DNA of 29,627 bases from JBIKLM01 sp044375105 (GTDB lineage: Bacteria; Planctomycetota; UBA1135; GCA-002686595). Location of the stretch: positions 1 through 29,627 of the forward strand of contig JBILNK010000035.1 in the NCBI GenBank assembly GCA_044375105.1, written 5' to 3'. The notes beneath the pieces were generated by a model, which saw nothing but the letters and a program-made list of their open reading frames with translations, was not told the origin of the DNA and made no database searches. A program made the translations under genes and the position numbers. Shown here piece after piece: positions 24,570 through 29,627 of the stretch; position 1 is the first letter of the stretch; the number at the start of each line of letters is the position of its first letter.

Positions 24570-24905
24570 CCGCCCGCCCCGGGCGGCGCCGACCGCGGGG
24601 GGCACCTGCACGAGGTGCCGACCCGGGGCCAGCGACAGCGACGCGGCAGGCGTCCCTGGCCGAGGTTTCGGAAGCACCCCCGGGTGCCGGACGGGCGACC
24701 GCGCCAGCGGCCGCCCGTTTCCGTGCCGGGCCGGTCGGCGGGCGCGGTTCGGCGCACACGGTTCGGCGCACACGGTTCGGCGCACACGGTTCGGCGCACA
24801 CGGTTCGGCGGGCTCGGGGCCAGGAGCCGATCGATGCCCAGCGCGATGGGCCCGGGGACCGGGGCGCGCTGGAGAGCCGGGCCGGCGGCGCGGCGCAGCC
24901 TTGGC
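24570..24905. other. 336-bp intergenic region with stem-loop and tandem repeat
   Basis: This separates the small peptide gene from the convergent metallopeptidase gene. It holds the stem-loop at 24601-24619, a near-palindrome GCACCCCCGGGTGC at 24674-24687, and the 14-bp tandem repeat at 24746-24810. No ORF with a recognisable protein is present. Confidence 0.5.
24746..24810 (+). repeat. 14-bp tandem repeat, 4.6 copies
   Basis: Four identical units GGTTCGGCGCACAC (24746-24759, 24760-24773, 24774-24787, 24788-24801) are followed by nine bases of a fifth. The unit length is not a multiple of three and the region is intergenic, so it is a non-coding minisatellite. Confidence 0.95.
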
Positions 24906-26117
24906 CTAGCGGCCCATGGAGGCCTGCTCGAGGAAGTAGGCGTGGGCCTCGGCCAGGGGCAGACCCAGGGCCCGCTCGAAGGCCTCCGCGCTGCTCTGGC
25001 CCGCACCGATCCCGGCCAGCAGGGCGGCCACCCCGCTCTCGCCGTAGCGGCCGATCAAAAAATCGGTGAACAGCAGGGCCTGGGCGTAGGCCTGGCCGAT
25101 GCGCGCCGGATCGCCGCTCTGGCCCAGATTGCCGGCCAGTTCGGAGAGCTCGAGGGGCGGCTTGCCCAGGGCCCTACGGGCCAGGGCGAGCTGCTGGCCG
25201 AGCTCGCCCTCGTGCCATTGGGCCAGGCCTTCGTTGAGCCAGCCGGGCAGGCCGCGGCCGGCCAGGCTGTCGAGGAAGGCGTGCACCAGCTCGTGCCGCA
25301 GGGTGCGTTCCCAGCGCGGGCGGTCCCGGTCCAGGTCGCGGATCGGCACGCGCACCGAGCCGTCGAAGGCCCCGGCGGCCCAGTGGCCGAGGCCGGTGAC
25401 CGCGTGGAAGGCGTCCGGGGTGTAGATCACCACCCGCAGGCGCGTGCCGCGGGCCGCGTTCGGGTCGTGCTGGAAGCGCTCGCGGAGCTCGCCGTAGGCC
25501 CGGTCCAAGATCTCGGTCAGCTCGACCGCGCGCGCCAGCAGATCGCGCTGCTCGCCGTCGAAGCTGAGCTCGAAATAGAGCGAGCCGTAGCGGGCGAAGT
25601 CCCGCTCGGCCTCCTGCTCGCGGCGCCAGCGCTCGATCAGCGGCGGCAGGTCCTCGCGCTCCGGCGCGAGGGCTGCGGCGCGCTCGAGCCGCGCCAAGGC
25701 CGCGGCGTGGTCCGCCTCCGGCCGGTCCCGCTCGGCCTGCGCCCAGCGCGCCAGCGCCTCCGCCAGGTTGGCGCGGAAGGTGGGCTGCTCGGGCTCGGCC
25801 CCGTGGCACTGCTCCAAGAGACCCGCGGCGGCCTCCAGCAGCGCGCTGTCCTGCCCCGCCGAAGCGAGCAGCTCGACCGCGCGGTTGTTGAGCGCATTCC
25901 AGGACTGGCCTGCGACCGCCGGAGCGGCGCTGGCCGCTTGGGGACCCGCGGCCTGACGCCGGGCGGCGAGCGGAGCCGGGTCGGGCGCGGGCTCGGGCTC
26001 AACGGGGGTCGGCGCCGGCGCCTCGAGCAGCCGGATGGCCAGCAGCACCAAACCCGGCACGAGCAGCAGGGCGGCCAGCGCCGTGAGGCCCTTCGCGGGT
26101 GCGGCCCGCCGCCTCAT
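24906..26117 (-). CDS. Membrane-anchored MA-family (gluzincin) metallopeptidase
   Basis: This is 403 residues. Residues about 9-31 form an N-terminal membrane anchor. A Pro/Ala linker and TPR-like helices follow (about 75-165, AALARLERAAALAPEREDL). The peptidase domain has RVVIYTPDAFHAVTG, then ERTLRHELVHAFLDSLAG with the zinc motif HELVH (275-279), then LPGWLNEGLAQWHEG with the third ligand Glu296. This is the arrangement of the MA-like peptidase family (gluzincins). The active site should lie outside the cytoplasmic membrane. The start overlaps the stop of the YkgJ-like gene (ATGA) and has a GGGAG SD. Co-transcription with the kinase suggests a shared pathway, but no substrate can be named. 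Confidence 0.85.
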   Translation of the reverse strand: MRRRAAPAKGLTALAALLLVPGLVLLAIRLLEAPAPTPVEPEPAPDPAPLAARRQAAGPQAASAAPAVAGQSWNALNNRAVELLASAGQDSALLEAAAGLLEQCHGAEPEQPTFRANLAEALARWAQAERDRPEADHAAALARLERAAALAPEREDLPPLIERWRREQEAERDFARYGSLYFELSFDGEQRDLLARAVELTEILDRAYGELRERFQHDPNAARGTRLRVVIYTPDAFHAVTGLGHWAAGAFDGSVRVPIRDLDRDRPRWERTLRHELVHAFLDSLAGRGLPGWLNEGLAQWHEGELGQQLALARRALGKPPLELSELAGNLGQSGDPARIGQAYAQALLFTDFLIGRYGESGVAALLAGIGAGQSSAEAFERALGLPLAEAHAYFLEQASMGR

Positions 26118-26980
26118 GGCAACGCTCCCGGCGCTTCGTTCCGACCGACGCCGCGGGCCGCGAGGGCCTCGGGGAAGCGTGTGTAGCTGGCCGCGAAGCC
26201 GTGGCGCTGGGCGATCGCCCGCAGGCGCGCGAGGCTCTCTTCGTGCAGCGCCTGCATGGCGGCTTCGGTCTGCGGATCGCAGAAGTACGTTCGGCAGCCG
26301 AGTGGACGGCCGTCGCGGTTGGTGCAGCGCCCGCGCACGTGATAAGCACAGCGGCCGGGCGCCTCCGGGGCGGGCGCCTTGGGCGCCACCTCGGCGGCGT
26401 AGTCGGCCTCGAGGGCCGTGGCGAACAGCTCGTGCCCAGCCTGCTCGAAACGGCAGCAAACCCCGCGCGCCAGGCACACCGACCCCGAGGCGGCGATCTT
26501 GCGCTCGAGCTCGGCGTAGAGCGCGGCCAGCTCGTCGAAGGCCTGCCGACGGGCCTCGGCGGACGGCAGGGGCTCGATTCCAGGGCAGGTTTCGAGGGCG
26601 CGCTCGAAACCGGCGCCCCCCTCGAGCACCGAATCCCAATAGGGAAAACGCCGGCAGTGCTCGGGACGCGCCGCGTAGACGCTGCAGTGGTTGTGGCCCT
26701 CGAGCAGCGCGCAGCGGCCGTTGCCGGGCGGCAGGTGCTCGGCTTCGCGCAGCGCTTCGCGCGGCGCTTGGGTGCGCGGGTCGACGACCAGGCGCACGAA
26801 CCGCGCGCGGAAGGCTTCGAGCGCCATACCCAGGGCCTCGGCGAGGGTGCGATCCTCGCCGGGAGCGAGGTAGACGTGCCCCTCCCCCACCGTGCAGCAG
26901 CGCCCCGATCGCCGGCAGGCGAAGCGGAACGGACGGCGGGCCCAGAAGCCCGGGTCCGGCGCGGCGGGCGACGTGCTCAC
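26114..26980 (-). CDS. Tandem YkgJ-type cysteine-cluster (zinc/iron-chelating) protein
   Basis: This is 288 residues from a GTG start (26978-26980) that overlaps the kinase stop (GTGA). Two halves each carry the CxxxxxCC signature of the YkgJ/CxxCxxCC family. The first is FACRRSGRCC (Cys22, Cys28 and Cys29) with partners in CALLEGHNHCSVYAARPEHCRRFPYW. The second is VCLARGVCC (about 167-173) with GRCAYHVRGRCTNRDGRPLGCRTYFCD. Proteins of this family are thought to hold Fe-S or zinc through these cysteines, and their function is mostly unknown. A fusion of two copies is less usual than a single domain. It is translated between a kinase and a metallopeptidase. Confidence 0.85.
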   Translation of the reverse strand: MSTSPAAPDPGFWARRPFRFACRRSGRCCTVGEGHVYLAPGEDRTLAEALGMALEAFRARFVRLVVDPRTQAPREALREAEHLPPGNGRCALLEGHNHCSVYAARPEHCRRFPYWDSVLEGGAGFERALETCPGIEPLPSAEARRQAFDELAALYAELERKIAASGSVCLARGVCCRFEQAGHELFATALEADYAAEVAPKAPAPEAPGRCAYHVRGRCTNRDGRPLGCRTYFCDPQTEAAMQALHEESLARLRAIAQRHGFAASYTRFPEALAARGVGRNEAPGALP

Positions 26981-28050
26981 GGGCGCCGCCGGCGAGCCCC
27001 GTCGCCCCGTTGCATGCGCTCGCGCAGGGCGCCCAGGTCCAGATCCTCGCGGCCGGCCACCTGGGCGCGCACGTCCTCGATCAGCTCGCGGAACGACTGA
27101 TAGCGGTCGCGCGGATCCTTGGCCATCATCTTCTCGATGAAGTACTGCAGGTGCGGCGAGAGCTTGAGCGCCTTGAGCTCCGGCGAGCGCAGGCTCTCGA
27201 GGATCGCCTTGGCGAGCAGCTCGCGATCGTCTTCGCCGCTGAAGGGCAGCCGTCCGACCACGCACTGGAACAGGGTCACGCCCAGGGAGTAGATGTCCGA
27301 GCGCAGGTCCGCGTCGGCGCCACCCTGAGCCTGCTCCGGGGCCAGGTAGGAGACCGTGCCGGCCACGGTGTCCGCCGAGCCGTTCGACTTGGCGCCCCGC
27401 GGCCGCGCGAAGCCGAGGTCGATCAGTTTGATGCGACCCTGGCGATCGATCATGATGTTGGCGGGCTTGACGTCGCCGTGCACCAGGCCCTTTTCGGCCA
27501 GGTACTCGAGCACCTCCGCCGCGCTCAAGATCACGCCCAGGGCTTCGGGTTCGGACAGCGTCTGGCCGCGCTGCAGCCGCTCGAAGACGGTCTCCCCGTC
27601 GATCCACTCGAGCACCGACAGGTAGGTTTCGCTTTCCTGGGCCACGCCGCTGCAGGTCACCAGCCCCGGGCAGGACAGCTCCTTGAGGCGCCGGGCTTCG
27701 GCCAGGAAGGCCTCCAGGGTGGCGCGCTGGGCGGCGGCCCGGGGCTCGAGCACCTTGAGCGCCACCCGGCGGCCGGTTTTCTTGTGGCGGGCGAGATACA
27801 CGCGGGCCGTGCCCCCGACCCCCAGGAGGCGCTCGATCTCGAAGCCCTGCACCGCGGGGTTCTCGCCGGCAGCGGTGGCGCGCAAGCGCGCGATGCGCTC
27901 GGCGGACCAGCCCAGCGTCTGGGCCAGCAGCGCATCGAGCGACCGGCCCGCTGAGAGTTCGGCGCCCAGCCCGCGGCCCTGGGCCTCGTCCAGGAAGCCC
28001 CGGTGCACCAGCTTGGCCAGGAACTCGAGATCGGAGGACGGGGAGGACAT
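26977..28050 (-). CDS. Soluble serine/threonine protein kinase
   Basis: This is 357 residues. A helical N-terminal region (1-70) resembles the SHOCT-like or death-like stretches of planctomycete kinases. The kinase domain spans about 71-325: glycine loop LLGVGGTARVYLA (76-87), VALKVLE with catalytic Lys99, helix C Glu118, HGDVKPANIM (191-200, Asp193), DLGFAR (211-216, DLG in place of DFG), SYLAPEQ (234-240), SDIYSLGVTLF and the late Arg in DPRDRYQSF. All catalytic residues are present, so it should be active. HGD in place of HRD removes the usual Arg, which hints at less dependence on activation-loop phosphorylation. No transmembrane segment is present. It leads the operon with the YkgJ-like and peptidase genes. 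The FHA protein at 19551-21833 is a possible downstream reader. Confidence 0.93.
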   Translation of the reverse strand: MSSPSSDLEFLAKLVHRGFLDEAQGRGLGAELSAGRSLDALLAQTLGWSAERIARLRATAAGENPAVQGFEIERLLGVGGTARVYLARHKKTGRRVALKVLEPRAAAQRATLEAFLAEARRLKELSCPGLVTCSGVAQESETYLSVLEWIDGETVFERLQRGQTLSEPEALGVILSAAEVLEYLAEKGLVHGDVKPANIMIDRQGRIKLIDLGFARPRGAKSNGSADTVAGTVSYLAPEQAQGGADADLRSDIYSLGVTLFQCVVGRLPFSGEDDRELLAKAILESLRSPELKALKLSPHLQYFIEKMMAKDPRDRYQSFRELIEDVRAQVAGREDLDLGALRERMQRGDGARRRRP

Positions 28051-28262
28051 GGGCCGGCGCGGGAACGCTCGGGTCTGAGGGGGGGGGCGCGGCGGGAAGC
28101 GCAGGCAAACGCGAAGGGCCGCGGGTTGGGGGGGGGCCCCGGCCCGGCGGCCACAAAAGGTAGCGAGCCAGGACGCAGCCCCGACCGCACGCGACTTTCG
28201 AGGCTCGGGCCGAGGCGCGGGGGCCGGGCCGGCCGGGCTCTCCGCGCGCGCCGCCCGGGGGC

Positions 28263-28268
28263 TAATCT
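28263..28268 (+). promoter_or_regulatory. Candidate -10 box for the parvulin lipoprotein gene (leaderless arrangement)
   Basis: TAATCT ends 6 nt before the ATG at 28275, the same spacing as TATCCT before rsmE. No SD precedes the ATG, and no convincing -35 box is seen. Confidence 0.38.
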
Positions 28269-28274
28269 GGCGCC

Positions 28275-29627
28275 ATGCTGCCCGCGATCGCCTGCCTTTG
28301 GTTCGTGACCGGTTGTTTCTCCCCGCGGCCGTCGGGACCCGGCGACCAGCAGCCGGCCCGGGCGCCCGAGGCCCCGCAGGCGGCCGCGCCGGCGAGCGCG
28401 GCCCCCGACCCGGGCGTGCCGGCGCGCGCCGGCGACCTGGCCGTCGGCTGGGCGGAATTCGACCAGCTGCTGCTCGACCGCTTCGCCCTGGCCCCGGAGG
28501 GCGAGCGCGGCGTCCTGTTCCTGGCCCGCAATCGGGTGCTGGACGGTCTGGCCGCCGAACGGGGCGAGCGCATCTCGCAGGAGGAGCTGGCCCGGGCTCT
28601 GGCGGACCTCGAGGCACGCCTGGCCCAAAGCGGCCAGGACAGCCTGGAGGCCACCCTGGCCCGCAGCGGCCTCAGCCGCGCCACGTTCGAGGAGACCCTG
28701 CGGCGCTCTCTGCTGCAGGAGCGCCTGTCGCGCGCGGCCCTGGGCATCCCCGCGGACCGCGAGGTGTCGCCGCAGGCCCAGGAGCTGTGGCTCGACGAGC
28801 AGGTCGGGCTGCGCGGCGTCGAGCGCTTCGCGCGCCCCTTCCCCGCCCAGGGCCTGGCGCGGGTCGGGACGGATCAGTGGATCCAGCCCGGCGAGTTGGC
28901 CGAGGTGCTGCGCACCCAGGTATCCGCCGAGGAGCAGCGCGAAGCCCTGGGGCAACTGCTGCTGCTGCGGGCCCTCGAAAAGCGCCTGGCGTCGCGGCCG
29001 GCGGCGGAACTGGAAGGCGCCGTGGACGCCGAGATCGCTGCGCGCCGCGCCGAAGCGGCCAAAGATCCGGCCTACCAGGGCGTGCCCTTCGAGGACCTCC
29101 TGGCGGCCCGCGGCCGCGATCTGCTCGGCCTGCGGCGCGATCCCGCGGTGCGCGTGGCCGCCCTGGCCAGCCACGTGGTGCGGCTGGAGGTGCCCGAGGA
29201 GCGCCTCGAATCGGTCTATCGCGGCGACCAGGCGCGCTTCGACGAGCGCATCGGCGCCGCGGTGCGGGCGCGCGTGCTGCTGCTGGCCTGCGGGGGGCCC
29301 GAGGGCAGCCCCCTGCCGAGCGTCGAGCAAGCCCGCGCCGAGGCGGCCGAGCTCATGCCGCGCTTGGTCTCGGAGAGCGCCTTCCAGGCCCTGGCCCGAG
29401 AGCGCTCCGACGACCTGCTCTCGCGCGCCCGCGGGGGCGACCTCGGGTTCGTCACCCGCGGGCAGGACAACGTGCTGGCGGAGGTGCGCACGGCCCTGTT
29501 CGAGGCCGCGGAGCGGGGTCAGAAGGGCCTGGTGGGACCGCTCGAGCTGAGCGGCGGGCTGGCGCTCCTGTGGGTCGGCGAGCTGCGCCCCACGCCGCCC
29601 TTCGCCAGCCTGCGCGGCGCCGTCCGG
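28275..29627 (+). CDS. Parvulin-type peptidyl-prolyl isomerase lipoprotein, partial (runs off right edge)
   Basis: The frame stays open for 451 residues to the window end. The N-terminus MLPAIACLWFVTGC has a clear lipobox (VTGC, Cys14), so this is a lipid-anchored envelope protein. A Pro/Ala spacer (15-55) follows. SurA-like helices cover about 60-165 (AVGWAEFDQLLLDRFAL, then SGLSRATFEETLRRSLLQERL). A second helical part follows. A parvulin domain (about 335-451) shows RARVLLLACGG, SAFQALARERSDDLLSRARGGDLGFVTRG and LFEAAERGQKGLVGPLELSGG. It probably folds exported proteins. It is divergent from the kinase operon across a 224-bp region. It is a different gene from the SurA-like one at 2093-3205, with better-preserved rotamase motifs. 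Confidence 0.88.
   Translation, partial: MLPAIACLWFVTGCFSPRPSGPGDQQPARAPEAPQAAAPASAAPDPGVPARAGDLAVGWAEFDQLLLDRFALAPEGERGVLFLARNRVLDGLAAERGERISQEELARALADLEARLAQSGQDSLEATLARSGLSRATFEETLRRSLLQERLSRAALGIPADREVSPQAQELWLDEQVGLRGVERFARPFPAQGLARVGTDQWIQPGELAEVLRTQVSAEEQREALGQLLLLRALEKRLASRPAAELEGAVDAEIAARRAEAAKDPAYQGVPFEDLLAARGRDLLGLRRDPAVRVAALASHVVRLEVPEERLESVYRGDQARFDERIGAAVRARVLLLACGGPEGSPLPSVEQARAEAAELMPRLVSESAFQALARERSDDLLSRARGGDLGFVTRGQDNVLAEVRTALFEAAERGQKGLVGPLELSGGLALLWVGELRPTPPFASLRGAVR

Noticed and set aside
24601..24619. Stem-loop GGCACCT/AGGTGCC after the small peptide gene as a terminator
   Set aside because: No T-run follows, so intrinsic termination is not supported. It is kept only as part of the intergenic description.
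24746..24810. CRISPR array
   Set aside because: The units are directly adjacent, 14 bp long and without spacers, and no cas genes are present.

Overview
This window is very GC-rich bacterial chromosome (above 70% by eye, third codon positions almost always G or C). The gene content best fits a high-GC planctomycete or a relative. The pointers are a type II secretion-like (T2SS-like) pseudopilin locus with LamG/jelly-roll fusions, very large low-complexity secreted proteins, a serine/threonine kinase of the Pkn type, and few Shine-Dalgarno (SD) sequences in front of operon-leading genes. The assignment rests on gene style; no rRNA or tRNA gene is visible.

Positions 1-21833 form a long run of minus-strand genes, transcribed right to left. 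The order of transcription is: FHA-domain membrane protein; GspL-like (PilM+PilN) protein; GspM/PilO-like protein; 945-aa TPR protein with a C-terminal jelly-roll; GspG major pseudopilin; GspH-like minor pseudopilin fused to LamG; a giant 1863-aa GspK-like protein; GspJ-like; GspI-like; a 591-aa secreted protein with a degenerate CxGxG finger; a SurA-like parvulin lipoprotein; scpB; and the start of a small membrane protein that leaves the window. Most pilus genes overlap by 4-8 bp or lie within 7 bp, so they look translationally coupled. No secretin, ATPase, GspF or prepilin peptidase gene is present, so these would have to be supplied from elsewhere.

Positions 21834-24905 hold rsmE (+), a convergent intergenic region with two tandem homologous minus-strand elements that each end in a terminator hairpin (candidate small RNAs), radC (-), a small membrane peptide gene (+) and a 14-bp tandem repeat.

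Positions 24906-28050 are a three-gene minus-strand operon joined by 4-bp overlaps: protein kinase, a double YkgJ-type cysteine-cluster protein and an MA-family metallopeptidase. Divergent from it, at 28275, starts a second parvulin-type lipoprotein that runs off the right edge.

The most distinctive content is the pseudopilus cluster. At least three components (the GspH-like, GspK-like and TPR proteins) carry LamG or jelly-roll domains, and the FHA protein appears to carry a CBM-like fold. GspK and GspJ share a repeated beta-module (GFxxxG..I..E...RGxxGTxxxxHxxG) that resembles repeats in phage tail proteins. This suggests a surface or periplasmic pseudopilus built to bind glycans or another extended substrate, which is an inference from domain content.
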